In this document: positions 1 to 11,430 of the stretch, piece after piece
Layout: every line of letters begins with the position of its first letter
Numbering within the stretch: position 1 is the stretch's first letter
DNA from: Verticillium longisporum
Taxonomy: Eukaryota; Ascomycota; Sordariomycetes; Glomerellales; Plectosphaerellaceae
Direction: 5' to 3'
Length of the DNA stretch: 64,000 bases
Assembly (NCBI GenBank): GCA_019188255.1
Contig: JAETXT010000003.1
Span: 1,178,001 to 1,242,000 of the forward strand
The notes under the pieces: generated by a model
What the model saw: the letters and a program-made list of their open reading frames with translations, nothing else
Told to the model about the DNA's origin: nothing
Database searches by the model: none
Program-made: the position numbers and the translations under genes

Positions 1-341
1 GGGGGCGGTTGCCGAGAGCGTGGCGGACCTGGATCAGCTTGTCGTGCAGCTTGCGGTAGGTGTCGGGCTTGATCGACTTGGGTAGGGAGGGTCGGATGGC
101 AGCGTCGAGCTGATCGATGTCGTGGGCAACGGCAAAGGTTCGCCTCGTAGGAAGGCAAGAGGAAGAGGGCGAGGCGGCGAAGGGCCGCGTGCGTGTGAGC
201 AGTCGCTGTTGATCAGTCAGATATGATTGTCTTGGGACTCGCACGCGACGTCCATGTGGAGGGGGAAGGGAGAACAATGAGTACATGCAGACATACCCTC
301 GCGGCGCTTCCAGACCGAGCAGCAAGCTCAAAAGGCGCCAT
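1..341 (-). CDS. Partial unrecognised protein, N-terminal part, off left edge
   Basis: An inferred two-exon 5' end on the minus strand. Exon 1 runs 341-297 and encodes 15 residues starting MAPFELAARS. It ends at a GTATGT donor at 296. The acceptor CAG lies at 208-206, and exon 2 (205-1) stays in frame to the window edge. The N-terminus is rich in Arg, Ala and Ser with few acidic residues (RLLTRTRPFAASP follows the junction), which resembles a mitochondrial presequence. The last visible part (AVAHDIDQLDAAIRPSLPKS, then a basic helical stretch) looks like ordinary conserved coding sequence. I do not recognise the family. The start, the intron and mitochondrial targeting are inferences; the continuous frame over exon 2 is directly visible. 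Confidence 0.45.
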
Positions 342-861
342 TGCCACAAGTCGCTGCCGGCGTAGTGATGAGGCTGGCCTTGAAATCGACTATCGAGTCA
401 CAGGTCGGTCGCAATGGCAGTCACAGTCACACATGGGTGGTATGGCGGGGGGTGATGTGGAAATTTCTTGAGAGTCAATGGCGAGTGTGAAATGGGCGAT
501 GTCGGATTGGTTTCCCACTGCTGGTGGGGGGCGTTGTGACAGCCAAGACCCCGGAGGTCCCCTGCTAGTGCCCTGTAGCCACGGCCCTGTTGGAACCAGT
601 CCACCGGTCGCTGGTCGTCTTGTGCCCGAACCCCGACCTCCGACCTCGGCTCGACCTGGTTTCCGAATACCACGGACACGACCTCGAGCTCAACCGTGTA
701 GGGTGTAAAATGAATGGTCTTGATATCAATTCCGTACCGTTCTAAACTCCCAGTACCATATATATGAAAAGTGCATTGTGTACAGCTTGAACCCTCCATG
801 TTCGCCCCGGGCAGCCACCGGCGCCGTCCCTTTTCCCAGGGTATCCCACGAGGTTTCTTTT
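342..861. other. Intergenic, upstream of partial gene and downstream of ERV41
   Basis: No coding sequence that I can support. It would hold the promoter and 5' UTR of the left-edge gene and the 3' UTR of the ERV41-type gene, which both run on the minus strand. The short reading frames here show no domain or codon pattern. Confidence 0.5.
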
Positions 862-2142
862 TCAGTGGTCATAGTCCCCCTTGCCCGTTCCGATGAAGCC
901 TTGCGTCCTCTCCTTCTTCTTGGCCCAGTTCTCCTTGAACCATTCGCTCAGAGTGAAGCCCCAGTGTCCCGCAACGAGAACACCACTCAGAACATTGATC
1001 ACCTTGAGCCAGAACTGCACGAAGCCCGGTCGCGTCTCCTCGACGAGCAGCAGGATCGGCTCGATATCGTACTTGACGAAGACGCCTGGCACGCTGTGGT
1101 CGCCGACTTCCTTGCTCTGCTCTGTCACGGCGAACTGGTTCGTGTACACCGTGTTGGCTTTGGACGCCGACCTGCCAACCGTGTACACGGTCGGCACGAT
1201 CGAGAGGTAGTATTGGAACTTGTGGAAGTTGGCCGACGCCAGGTTGACCGTCCTGTCGAGCGGGTTCTCGAGGTTGGGGTAGAAGGCGCCGAAGGAAAGT
1301 TCGTTGACAATATGCGAAAAGTTGAAGCCTGCGAGACCGTCTCGTGTCAGCCATGCACTCCCCATGCAAAAGAAAAAACCCATGTTTCAAGGTAGGTACT
1401 CACTCGTGTGGTCTACATGCTGCCCGGCGCCCTGGTACCCGTGGCCCTTAGCCGTGATGTGGAAGTCGCCCTGCACCTTGTTGAGGTCCAGGCTGCCAAA
1501 GATGCGGCAGCTGTCCGGCGGACCCCGAAGGCGAGGCGTCCTGGCCCACTTCTGCCTCTTCTTGCTCTGTGCCACAATGTCGTGCACATGCTCCTCACCG
1601 AAGCCCTCGTCGAGATGGTAGCCGCTGTTCGTCTCGATGCGGCCTGACGGGCTGCGTCCCAGCTTGTGGTTGCCCGTAATGTCGGCCCACTGGTGCCAGC
1701 TCGTAATCTCCTCGCGCAGCTTCGTCGCCGCCAGGATCAGGTCGCCCGACGCATCCTGTACGTTGATGTGCAGATCCTCGCAGCGCATCTTGACCACGAT
1801 GTCGAGGTTGACCTGCAGGTCGTGACCGACGCCCTTCTCGACCGCAAACGTGTGGCTCTCCGAGCCGCGCCACCACCGGCCAAGTTCGGACCAGAACAGC
1901 ATGACCGAGATGACGGCCATGGCAACGGTCCACTTGCCACCACCAGATGTCCGTTGCACATATTGAGGTTTCGACTTGGCTATCGAGGAGAGAAAGAGGA
2001 TGCGTCAGCAGTCGGCACAGGAGTCAAGACGAGCGCGCAATGCAAGAGGAGCTGCTTGCTTACGAAAGGCGTCAAATGCACTGACGATGCTGCCCTTTGC
2101 GCCAAAGGCGTCTTCGTCCATGACCTTTTCGTGGAAGTCCAT
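862..2142 (-). CDS. ERV41: ERV41/ERGIC2-type COPII vesicle cargo receptor
   Basis: Three exons: 2142-2064, 1979-1404 and 1328-862, with introns of 84 and 75 nt (donors GTAAGC and GTGAGT, acceptors TAG and CAG). They give 373 aa, close to yeast Erv41 (about 350). The spliced N-terminus reads FDAFPKSKPQYVQRTSGGG followed by a first membrane segment (WTVAMAVISVMLFW), a lumenal domain with the conserved C-R-I-F-G-S stretch (PDSCRIFGSLDLNKVQGDFH), the HVDHTSFNFSHIVNELSFG motif that spans the second junction, and a C-terminal membrane segment (FWLKVINVLSGVLVAGHWGF). This two-TM, large-lumenal-loop layout is that of the Erv41/Erv46 family. In yeast these cycle between ER and Golgi in COPII and COPI vesicles and retrieve ER residents. 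The start was chosen because upstream frames lack homology and MDFHEKV leads straight into the conserved FDAFPK. Assignment is family-level; complex formation with an Erv46 partner is inferred. Confidence 0.9.
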
Positions 2143-3102
2143 TGTGGGTGGACCAAAGTTCTGGCTGTCGAGTCGAGCGATTGAGCGCTGCAGCGCTGGG
2201 AATGCGATGGGTAGGCGCAAGTCAATTGTCTACCACCGGCCGAGATCAAGTCGCATGCGGATGTTATGGCCCGCGGGTACGGTCCGAGATGGTGACCTCT
2301 TTTGCTCTCGTCTCGTCTTCCTCCAAATCGTGGTCTCGAGCGATGGTGGGGAGCTGTTGGCGTGCGATAGCTTTGGTGGTTGAGGACACTTTACCAAAAG
2401 TCGGCCAGGCGTTGACCCCCTACAGGTCCTCCTTCCACCTCAGGGAGGTGGGCTGGCTCATGATTGGGGGCATCACTAAGGCAGGTACCTAGTAGTAGCC
2501 CAAGTTGGGGGTTATCTTGGGTGGGGCTTCTGCCCCATTTCCGGGCGATGTACCTTTCTTTGGCGGAACCTTGGGTACCTACCTAGGTAACTACAGCCTT
2601 CTCGGAGGCCGATATTCACCAAAGACGTCCGCCGACCCTCAAGGCACGCGTACATACGCAGAAGAAGAGCACTCGAATGGATGATCATGCTGAACATATC
2701 AATCGGGGGACATAAAAGAGAGACTCAATTTAGACCGTCCTGTCGTGAATATAGCAATCTGTAGTTAGACATTGTCGAGTCTGAGTGGTGAGCTCCGCTT
2801 CCCCGCGCTCTTCCCTACTTCATTCACCAGTAAGGGGAGTGTCTTCACTTCTCCTAGAGGCTGAAGCCGACATGCGCATCGCTGCGCACAGGCGTTCGTT
2901 GCCCTGGCATGCCTGTTGTACATTGGGAGAGATTTAAGAGAAACAGTTCCAACACCATAGAGCCTAGAATGAAACCCAAACCAAAGGAAAGAACGCAACC
3001 AAATCAAACTGAACCCTGTTCCAAAGGAGAAGACCCGTTGCCTGTTATTCCGAATGACTCCTGTAACCGATAGAAAATGAAGTAGCTGGCGCAAATGCGC
3101 CT
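2143..3102. other. Intergenic between ERV41 and NBR1 genes
   Basis: No gene that I can support. It contains the ERV41 promoter and the NBR1 3' UTR. An ACCTAGGT/GGTACC-type short repeat cluster lies at about 2484-2492 and 2572-2590, one of many such islands in the window. Confidence 0.55.
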
Positions 3103-5744
3103 TTACTTTCGCAGCCTCTTCTGCTGCTCCTCAAGGAACTCCTCGTCCGAGGCATCAAGGATGTCATACTCCTCATCGGTCATGAAGCCGTCATCGGAAC
3201 CCTCCCAGTCATCAACACGTCCGCAATCTTCGAAATCATCGACCTCGTTGGCCACATCTGCAAGCGTGGATGAGGCGGCGGTCTCGGACTTGACGTCCTG
3301 ATGCATGCTGGCCACCGGCGACTCCTTCTCAAGCTTGGGGAAAATCATCTGGCTGGTCTGGGCTTCTTCAGCATGCTCCTCATCCGCTGTCTCCGTAGGA
3401 ACGCTCTTGACTTCATCCTTGGGCGTGCGCACATCAATGTCACACCAGAGGCGGTGGCCGAATTTCATGCCATCGCTGGTCGTCAGACGCCAGTAAGATA
3501 TGACCTTGCCGTCGCGGGGAGGAGTGCGGAGGAGGACGGTGAAGGGTGCCTCTTGACCCGGGGCGAGGCTCTCATAGCAGATGGTGGACTCGGAGGCGGA
3601 GACGAGCTCCGAAATGCCAGCCGGCTGGTTCGAGTCAACGTGGCCCATGTAGTCGCCGCCGACAAACTTGACAGAGCACCCGGCCGGCCAGGCAACATCT
3701 CCCTCGTTCCTCAGGTTCCAGGTCTGCTGGAAGACGCTATTGGGGGCCATGGTGGTGCCGTCAGCGATGGTATCGCTAACAAAGACAGCGACAAGGTCCT
3801 TTTCCAAGAGGGGCTTCTCCTCTGCCTTGGGCTGCGACTTCTTTTCGACAACTTCCTCCTTGATAGGCATCGACTCAATTGGCTTCACGTCAACAACAGT
3901 CTGAACCGACGCCATGGACTTTGTGTCGCTTGACCGCGACGCAGCGCGGTGGAACGATCTGTCACCAAGCTGTGGCATGGTGTTGCCATTGCCGTGTTCG
4001 CCTGTCGTCGTGACTGTGACATGACGGACGGGAGTCTTAAACTGCACCAGAGGGTGTGTCTTGTTGTGCTCCAGGGCTGGACTAGCCTCGCAATTGGCAC
4101 AGAAGTCGGTGTCGTGGCAGACAGTGCACTTGTACCGAGTACCGGTGATGTATGTCGGCGCGTTGCCGCTGCTGCAAAGGGGACCATCGCAACATATGCC
4201 ATAATGGACCTGTCGGGCGCTGGTGCAGCGAGCCCGAGCCTCTTCCAAGGGCTCGTAGACGGGCACGAACCGATGGTTGGCATGGACGAATTTGGCATTA
4301 ACAATGCACTCGCTGCAGTAATCCCAATCGGGACAGTCCAGGCACTTGTGTCGGACGCCGCAGATGTACTTGTCACATCCATCGCAGATGGCGTTGTGAA
4401 CCTGGTTACGGCCGGCGGAAAGTCTCACCTGGAGGTGGTTGGATACGTAGGCAGCCTCGACGGCAGGAGTGAAGGCGTGCTTCGGGTGGTGGCCATGAGC
4501 ATCCTTGGAGAAGCATGCATGGCAAAGATCGAAGTCTTCACAGGTAGTACAGTGCAAGAAGCGGGTCTCGGGAAGCTCGTTTACGCAGCAGTTGCAAGTC
4601 CTGACGGCCCACGACGTGGTGTTGAGAATGGGAAGAGGCGCCAAGAACGGCTTGGGGATGGGGACGAGGGCTTTCTCCGCGGGCGCAGGCTCCTCCTTCT
4701 TAGGCTTAGGGGCGATGGTCTCTGTGGTGCTCGTGATTATCTGACCGTCATGCAGAGCCCTCTTGATGAGCCAATGGCTGTCGCTGTAGCAAGTGATGCC
4801 TTGTTCGACACAACTCTGGCAAAGATCGAAATCGCCATCATCGCACGTGGAACAGTGATAGTGAGAGTCAGGAATGGTCTTGTCGCAGCTGTTGCAGCAC
4901 ACAGCAAAGTTGAGTGTGGGGAGAGTCTTGGTTCTCATTTGACCAGCGGCAGTCCTGAAATAGAGACCCATACAAGGGTCGTGCTCTGGGACCGTCGGAG
5001 CTTCCGGGTTGGAGATAGGCTCCTTGTGGTTGATGTCGCTCATGTTGGCGTGTCTTTGCATCAAGGACGCAAGGAGCGAAGTTTCGAAATCGTCGACAAG
5101 GTCCGTCATGGGCAGCTGGTGCTTGGGTGCCTCGTCCTTCGTCTCCGTCTTGGGCTCTGTGGCTCGGAGGACGTCAAAGACGGTGGGAAGTTTGGGAGGG
5201 ACCGGTGGCTTGTATGCCTCGGGTTGCGGAGCTGGGCTGGGAACAGCGGCGAGAGTAGTGCTGACCTCGGGGCAGTCTTCAACAGTCACAGACCTGGGAA
5301 GGGTCCTCTCCGGCAGCCGTTGAACGGCGACGCGGAGCTTGAGCTTCTGTTTGGCCTTGGCTGCCCTGTAGAGCTGCTTGTAAACGGAGGTGTTACTTGG
5401 GTCAAGGACGACGTAAGCGGCAGCCGAATCGGAGTAGCGCTCGAGAAGGACGGGGACGTTGACGGGGATCTTGAGAAACTCTCGAATCTATGGGCCAACC
5501 TGTCAGTTCGGTGATCCTTCTCTTCTGCCTCTTGGTGGTCAAGCAGGCGATGTCAAGAGCACGAGATGAGGTCGCTTACCTTGGTCTCCAGCGTGCTCAC
5601 GCCAACATCTCGAAGGACGAAACCGAAACGCTGGTTGACGCCTTCATACAAGACCTTCACAGTGACGGGCAGGTCCTCGGTGGCGGTCCGGGGAGCAGAG
5701 GGTGCCTTTTTGGCCGATGGAATAGAGGCGCTTTCGGAAGCCAT
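3103..5744 (-). CDS. NBR1: NBR1-type selective autophagy receptor
   Basis: Two exons, 5744-5580 and 5487-3103, joined across a 92-nt intron (GTAAGC...TAG), encode 849 aa. Order of domains: an N-terminal PB1 fold (about residues 18-110, spanning the intron); four ZZ-type zinc fingers at about 250-300, 350-393, 417-459 and 480-536, each with paired CxxC motifs and His ligands; an FW/Ig-like NBR1 domain at about 616-741 (WNLRNEGDVAWPAGCSVKF, then YWRLTTSDGMKFGHRLWCDI); and an acidic C-terminus. The C-terminus holds a canonical LC3/Atg8-interacting motif, DEEYDIL, with Y-D-I-L at 829-832. The PB1, multiple-ZZ, FW and LIR order matches NBR1 homologues of filamentous fungi, cytosolic receptors that tether cargo to Atg8 on the phagophore. 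The start MASESASIPS lies just upstream of PB1. No UBA domain is visible. Nothing in the gene looks broken. Confidence 0.93.
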
Positions 5745-6652
5745 GATGCGTGGCTCAAGCTCACCGAGTGTGGTGAGGGTTGGGCGGATATGGTCTGACG
5801 CCGATAATGCTGGTATAGTGATATACCTAAGTGTTTCCGATCGAGAGGTGTTGGCAATCACGACACCTCGGATGGGAAACCGGAGTGTCGGTATGAGGAA
5901 CTGTTGGAAACTAGATGATGGCCTTGTGATGAGGAGCAGGAGAAGGAGGAGGGGGGGATGACGGGAGGAGGTGGAGGGTGGCAGGTGAAGTAGAACGGGA
6001 GAGAGGAAGCGGAGGTAAGTAGTCGAGGCAGGTCAAGGTCAGGGTAGGTAGGCGTTCAAGGTACAAGAGGTGCAAGTGGGTGCGGGTGGAGAGGGGAAGG
6101 CAAGCAGATGATGCGTTCGCTGTGGCAGTTGGGTGCAGAGGACAGACCAGGCAGGCAACCTTGGAGACTGTTGACTGTGACTGGACGAGGGTGTGGAGGG
6201 TGGAGAGAGGCAAACGACTAACAGGTCCCCACCTGAGCAAGGCGACTTCCACAGCATCTGAAGCGTCAGCGACCCTTGGGCGCTGCTCTAGTCCGGATGG
6301 GGTCATTGCCTGGAGCGGTAGATGCGGAGGTGGACCGTGAGGGGGGCAGCGCACGATAAGCGGTACGCCAGGTGGCTGCATAAACATGCGTGCTCTGAAA
6401 GTACCTTTCTCGACCGCTGTGAGCCAGGCCCGAGTCTAAATCGTGCACTCCAAGTCACGCGATACTGGATCCCCTCTCATGCCCGTCGAACCTGACCCGG
6501 CGAAGGGGGTGGCAGGCAGGCAGACCGCCGCGCGCTGCCCTCCAGTGGCCAAGTAAGTGGGTGCACAGTGGCCACAGGCACGGGCGTCACGAAGGCGATA
6601 GAAGGAGGATGGGTAATCGAACAGAACACCAGCGAAAGGGGCGGTCAGCAAG

Positions 6653-6684
6653 CTACCTTACCTACCTAGGTACCTTAGGTAGAT
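6653..6684. repeat. AGGTACCT/CCTAGGT palindromic island
   Basis: About 32 bp made of ACCT and AGGT units (ACCTTACCTACCTAGGTACC and onward), self-complementary. One of about ten similar intergenic islands in the window. Confidence 0.7.
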
Positions 6685-7122
6685 AGCTTCCCACACGCCT
6701 TCCACGAACCAGACAAGGCTCTGGCACGTGTGCCTCGTTTCTGGAACTGAGGGTATGCCGCGCAATCACTCGACTCTTGGCCGCCTCGTCCCGCAATGTA
6801 CAAGCAATCTACTTTACAGCACAACGCCCGGTCTACTAGCCAACTACCTAGCCTCCCTCACCCAATGCACAATGCACAATGCAGCTGCTGTGGGGATCCT
6901 GGTATGCACGAAAAGTACACGAGGTACAGCACAGCAGGGAGATCATTGGAATCCACCAGCTGAGCGTGCTTGCGGGGGGAATTCAGTTTTCCATTACACG
7001 TCGCCTGAGACGTTTGAAGACGGCGGTTCGCCTCACTGTGAACCCTGGCATTGACGCACCAACGTGACAGGGCCCAGGGAGCGGATCGGTCGGTCTCAGC
7101 GCTTTGCCCCCAACGGCCGAGG

Positions 7123-7170
7123 GAGGTAGGTAGGTAGGTACCTACGGTGGCTACCTACCTACCAACCTAG
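7123..7170. repeat. GGTA tandem followed by inverted TACC tandem
   Basis: GGTAGGTAGGTAGGTACC, then after a short spacer CTACCTACCTACCAACC. The two halves are inverted copies able to form a hairpin. Confidence 0.7.
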
Positions 7171-8639
7171 AACTCTAGGGGTGGTGGTTTGCCACCCATC
7201 CTCGAGGCAGGGCCTCGGCCGGGTAGCTGGGATGGACGGCTGAGCTCCTGTAGGTATCTTGCCTTAACCAGAAAAAGGGCCAAAGTTGAACGTGGCGTGC
7301 TCCCCTCTGCCGGTATCGACGCCAGCACCGCACCCGGCATCCGTCGTCTCCCCAAACCCCGCCGTTCTCAGTCATTCCCCTCCAGGCTCCCAGGCTCCCT
7401 ACCTAACCCCAATCCGCCGATCAACAGGCCAACCACCAAGCGTGCGGTTTGCCTCCTCGAGTCTACCGCTCTGTTGCCAGCCAGGCAGGCGTAGCCTCGT
7501 CACCAGCTCTCGTCTCAGGGTTTCAATCCCTTTTCCACTTCGCCGTTCCATGCTCCCACCCTGTTCCGTCTCATGGTCTGCCCACGTCGTCTGTTGCGGA
7601 CCAACCAGAAGGCCCGGGGCACGAGGTCCATCCAAATTCCTCTTGCGTTCCCGCTGACGCAGATGACCCGCCCGCCTTCAGAGCAGCTAGTCATGCGAAA
7701 CTGTCCTGGCCCCCGAACCCGGCCAGATGCCATAACCACGCTGGTCATCTCGTTACCCGACTGAAAGCCCCCGTCCAGGTTCGCTGAATAGTCCGCCGGA
7801 CAAGCACTGTCGAGCAGTCCAGCCCTCGGGAGGGCCTGACCCACTCCCCTGCTGTCTCATCCATCTCTTCTGCGAGCGACAGCGTCCACGTAAACCCGAG
7901 GTTGAGGGGCCGATGTCACAACCTACACCAGTGGCGTCTCATGTGGCTCACCCTGTCCTCGGGGCGTTGCGTGGCAAGCCAACAATCGTATCGCTACACC
8001 CTTCCACGACTGACCGCTGCCTGCCGTCGAAGATGGTTGTTTCCAGTCCATTCTTGCCTTTGAGTTGTCATCTATCTAGATAGCTCCCCTGTGTATGTAC
8101 GTGGGCTGAAGGAAGCCTGCTGCGAACTGCTCTCGTCTGAGTGTCCGACATGGATGGGCATGTGTCTCCCGCTGACATCAACCGACGAACACCGACCCCG
8201 AGTCAGTCCTGGCTAGAATGCTGTACGGAATCCACGGAGTTTGGGAATTAATTGACGATATGATAAGACTCGTATTGCTCCCAAACTGGAACACTGAGCC
8301 TCAATCATCCCGTTACATCTCGTTCCCAGAAGAGCAATAATCTACGTCACCACTTTCCCTGTCACCGAGGACGCAAAGCACTTGGCTTGCTTGTATACGG
8401 CGGTCGTCACCCACCAATCTGCACCTTGCCGTCTTGCCTGGCGTTGAAGCCATTCTGAGGGCAGTGCTCTCCCTTGATGTTAAAATACTACACTAGGCTC
8501 ATGAAGAGTGAAAACCATGAAACCCAGTGAGCAACAACCAACGACTATGCCTCAATCGTCCAGGTATGCGAAGTGCAGCGAAAAGTTGAACAATAACGCC
8601 CATCATAATTACGAACCTGACGGCCAGAAAATTAACAAG

Positions 8640-8723
8640 GGTCCGTTAGTCTAGTGGTTAGGACGACTGGTTTTGATCAGTTGTTGAATCCAGTAAGCAC
8701 CGGTTCGAACCCGGTATGGACCT
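8640..8723 (+). tRNA. tRNA-Gln (anticodon TTG), intron-containing
   Basis: Acceptor stem GGTCCGT (8640-8646) pairs with ATGGACC (8716-8722) with one G-U. The D arm is GTCTAGTGGTTAGGAC. The anticodon stem is ACTGG/CCAGT, and the T arm is ACCGG-TTCGAAC-CCGGT. The loop region reads TTTTGA followed by about 12 extra nt (TCAGTTGTTGAA) and T. This places anticodon UUG at positions 34-36 and a short intron after position 37, the usual site for nuclear tRNA introns. A T-run follows immediately. A near-identical gene with a different intron lies at 28847. Confidence 0.88.
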
Positions 8724-8728
8724 TTTTT
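8723..8728 (+). terminator. Pol III terminator of tRNA-Gln
   Basis: Run of six T directly after the acceptor stem, the standard RNA polymerase III stop signal. The first T would serve as the discriminator base. Confidence 0.75.
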
Positions 8729-9493
8729 GGTTGGTCCTGTGGCAGTACCAAATGTCTTGTACAGTAAACAATGCATTATTTCTTAGTGCTACGAGATGTG
8801 TGGGGACGACTTTTGGTCAGTCCGTTCACTGCCTAGGAGCCTGCCCAAAGGAGGAGCAGATAGACCTCCAGCTTGCCAACCATCATTCTCGTAATTGCAG
8901 CAGGACCAGCTTGTATCAGACTCAGGCTACTGCTCAGTGCTCAAGGCGACTGAATTGAAGCTACTAGAACTAACGCACGAAAATTTGAAAGCATTATCCA
9001 AGCCTGCTGCCCTTGTGATGCCGAGCCAGCGAGACGAATGGATGTTATGTGCTGTTTTCTTAGAAGGTCATCGGGTTCGTAACTGTCCTCGCCTGCGTAA
9101 CGGCACAAGATCGGTAACACTACACGTCGAGGCCGAACGAAATTGACCGAGTCCTGTGAGAAAACAGTGTCTTTCCTCTCGGCACAAGGAATGGCTTTGT
9201 TGATCATAGACAATGGTGGCGCATCAACAACTCTGTCTCGTGCTCAAAGATGCGCAAGACGCTGTGGTCCGGTGTCAAGAACAAACAACAATAACCATGT
9301 AGCAACAGCTTTGTGAATAGAAGAAAACGAAAATTTAAGATCGATTGATTTCACCCTGCAGACATCCAGCTCATCAAGCTTGGGTGCTATTTAATGCCGA
9401 CCGGCTCGGCGTCTGGCGATCTTGGGTTGGTCAACGACATACAAGCACTACCACAAACTAAAACACCAAACGAGACAAAACACAGATTCGACA
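8729..9493. other. Intergenic upstream of F-box gene
   Basis: No gene that I can support. It would contain the promoter and 5' leader of the F-box gene; an A/C-rich leader (CAAACGAGACAAAACACAG) precedes its ATG. Confidence 0.5.
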
Positions 9494-10492
9494 ATGGACC
9501 GCCTCACTAGTCTGCCCACGGAATTGATCATCCTAATTGCGAAAGATGTATCGTCCCTGAATGCCCTCGCAGCCTTGGCACGATCCTACCGCTCCATGCA
9601 CTCCATTGCCAACCCAATCCTCTACGAGCTGTCACTGGCCTCGGGCGCAAAGCTGCGAGCGCTCAAAAGGGCCCTGGTGTGCGTTGTTCAAGAGGACAAG
9701 CTGGATTCAGCCTCCACACTTGCTGCCCATCCCGCTCCCGTTCCAAAGCTCCCCATGAATATTGGGCTCTTGACATTTTCGCTGCACTCAGCCCTCAAGT
9801 TTGGGAGCTTGCGGACCGCCAGTATACTGCTAGGCGTACATGCCAATGTGCTTTCGTGCAGAGAAATCAACTCATGGACCCGTGTTCGACACACCGGCGA
9901 GAATGAATGGAAGCTTGGAATCGAAGGACCTGGCAGCCTAGCCGCCGCCGCCGGAGTCAGATATTTCAGCCCTACATGTGAGGCGTATGCTTCCGAGGAA
10001 GACTTTTGGATCATGAAAAAAGAGGTCGTCGAACAGATCCTGCGCCAGTTACAACTAAGAGTCGGCACTGGGTCGCCCGCGAAGCGCGCAGGCCGGAAGG
10101 AAGAATACCAGGATGAGCTGGACTCGGCCTTGAACGCTGCCGTCGGTACGGACGCCCATGTTGCAGACTTGATGGAGCTGCTCATCGGACTCGGTGCAAA
10201 CGTGAACCGTACTCCAAAAAGGCGATACCTTGTACGCACCGAAAACGTCGTCATGCGCGCCATCATGGAGGAGGACCTCGTCTTACTCAAGGAGAAGGTG
10301 TCTTTCCTGGCACAGAACGGGGCGGACTTCAGTAGAGCACAGAGATCTGCAGATTGGGGGGAGGTGGAGGTCAAGACGGCGATGGAACGGCTCGACGATA
10401 AACTTCAAGACGATGAGCAGACAAAGGATCTACAAATCCCCACCACGCTTGCTGCCATCGAATACCTTCGGTTCATTGGGGCTAGTCGTTGA
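9494..10492 (+). CDS. F-box domain protein, single exon
   Basis: One open frame of 332 aa without introns. The N-terminus (MDRLTSLPTELIILIAKDVS, then LNALAALARSYRSMHSIANP) matches an F-box: LPxEL, a helix ending in the SLxALARxxR signature, then a small hydrophobic NPILY. The rest (about 60-332) is helical and Ala/Leu-rich, with stretches such as LMELLIGLGANVNR that resemble ankyrin repeats. F-box proteins of this kind normally dock on Skp1 in SCF ubiquitin ligases; the substrate is unknown. The start is chosen at the ATG before the F-box; the frame is open for about 24 codons upstream but has no better ATG. The gene stops 51 bp before the first repeat of the AT-rich transposon nest and shows no RIP-like decay itself. 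Confidence 0.78.
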   Translation: MDRLTSLPTELIILIAKDVSSLNALAALARSYRSMHSIANPILYELSLASGAKLRALKRALVCVVQEDKLDSASTLAAHPAPVPKLPMNIGLLTFSLHSALKFGSLRTASILLGVHANVLSCREINSWTRVRHTGENEWKLGIEGPGSLAAAAGVRYFSPTCEAYASEEDFWIMKKEVVEQILRQLQLRVGTGSPAKRAGRKEEYQDELDSALNAAVGTDAHVADLMELLIGLGANVNRTPKRRYLVRTENVVMRAIMEEDLVLLKEKVSFLAQNGADFSRAQRSADWGEVEVKTAMERLDDKLQDDEQTKDLQIPTTLAAIEYLRFIGASR

Positions 10493-10542
10493 GAATGACC
10501 ATCCCGTAACACAGCAAGACATGCTGCAGCCGCCATCTCCGC

Positions 10543-10682
10543 AGATTTACATTCGGGGCTTCTCCGGGTATTCGCCCTCTCCTAATAAAGGTAAGTTAGG
10601 TAAGCCTCGCCGCTTTAAGTATATGAACGAGAGTCTTTATAAGGGTGAGCTTAGGTAAGCTAGGGTAAGTACGGGTAAGGAA
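10543..10682 (+). repeat. Left terminal inverted repeat of the nest
   Basis: It begins AGATTTACATTC-GGG-GCT. The inverted partner at the right end begins AGATTTACATTC-AAA-GCT, so 15 of 18 bases match and the three differences are G/A. Inward, further matching blocks occur in the same order: CTTTATAAGGGTGA against CTTTAAGGGTGA, and AGCTTAGGTAAG (10648-10659) followed by TAGG, GTACG and AAGG. Total lengths are nearly equal (about 140 bp). Confidence 0.7.
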
Positions 10683-11430
10683 GGCTTATGAAATTTAAGC
10701 TTCTTAATTAACTAATAATAGCCCTTAACCTAAGCATTTAATATACCCGATCTAATTCTAAGATTAGCTAAGCTAATACTATAATTAAATTCCTTATATC
10801 TTTATATAGGGCGAGAATAGCTATATAAACTAGTATTAAGCTCTCTCGGGACCGTTAATTACTATTGCTAGCTAAATTACGATCCTAGCCCCTTATATTA
10901 TTTACCTCGTATAAGTAATAGAGTACTTAGTATTTATTTAGCTCTATATATTACTCGCTAATTATTTATAACCTAGAAGATATTATAGAAGGTAGTCTAT
11001 TAGAGTTAAGTTTTATTAAGTTAAAGTATTAGAGTTAAATTATCGATTAGACTTTAATAATAAGAATACTAATTTATAAATCTATAATCTATTAATTGCT
11101 TTCGTAGACCTATATAATTACTCTTATAGATAGTCCGCCCTTAAGTTTAATAGACTGCTATTACCTAGCTTTAGATCGCCTATATCGTAATATATATTAC
11201 TTCTATAAAGGGCTAGTCGTCGAGTATCTCGCTAAACCGAGGCCTTAAATAAATTATTACTAGATAAAGAAGAGATTAAAGGGAAGTCTAATTATAGGTC
11301 TATACCCTTTTAAATTAATATATTTATTTAATAAAAGTCGTAGTCTAGGAAAGTAGGGGGTTTATCCTTAGAATAGAATTAGTTTATTTATATTAGAATA
11401 CTATCTTTTCCCTAAGTATAATAGCTAGCT
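10683..11430. other. RIP-mutated DNA, unidentified
   Basis: AT-rich, CA/TG-depleted sequence between the left inverted repeat and the first Copia LTR. It is a candidate remnant of the element that owns the outer inverted repeats. No protein remnant was recognised. Confidence 0.4.

Larger units (their letters stand above)
5745..8639. other. Gene-poor intergenic region with ACCTAGGT-type repeats
   Basis: About 2.9 kb with no protein that I recognise on either strand. Reading frames are short, overlap in several frames and show no domains. The part next to 5744 should hold the NBR1 promoter and leader. Two dense clusters of GGTA/TACC-type palindromic repeats lie at 6653-6684 and 7123-7170. Poly-pyrimidine and poly-purine tracts are common. 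Confidence 0.5.

Noticed and set aside
3949..5514. 521-codon plus-strand frame opposite the NBR1 gene
   Set aside because: Fully antisense to conserved ZZ/FW coding sequence; its translation shows no domain. It is a shadow of codon bias.
7123..7170. Telomere-like or CRISPR-like repeat arrays
   Set aside because: The GGTA/TACC units are very short, palindromic and lack regular spacers; they do not resemble fungal telomere repeats (TTAGGG) and CRISPR is not expected in a fungal nuclear genome.
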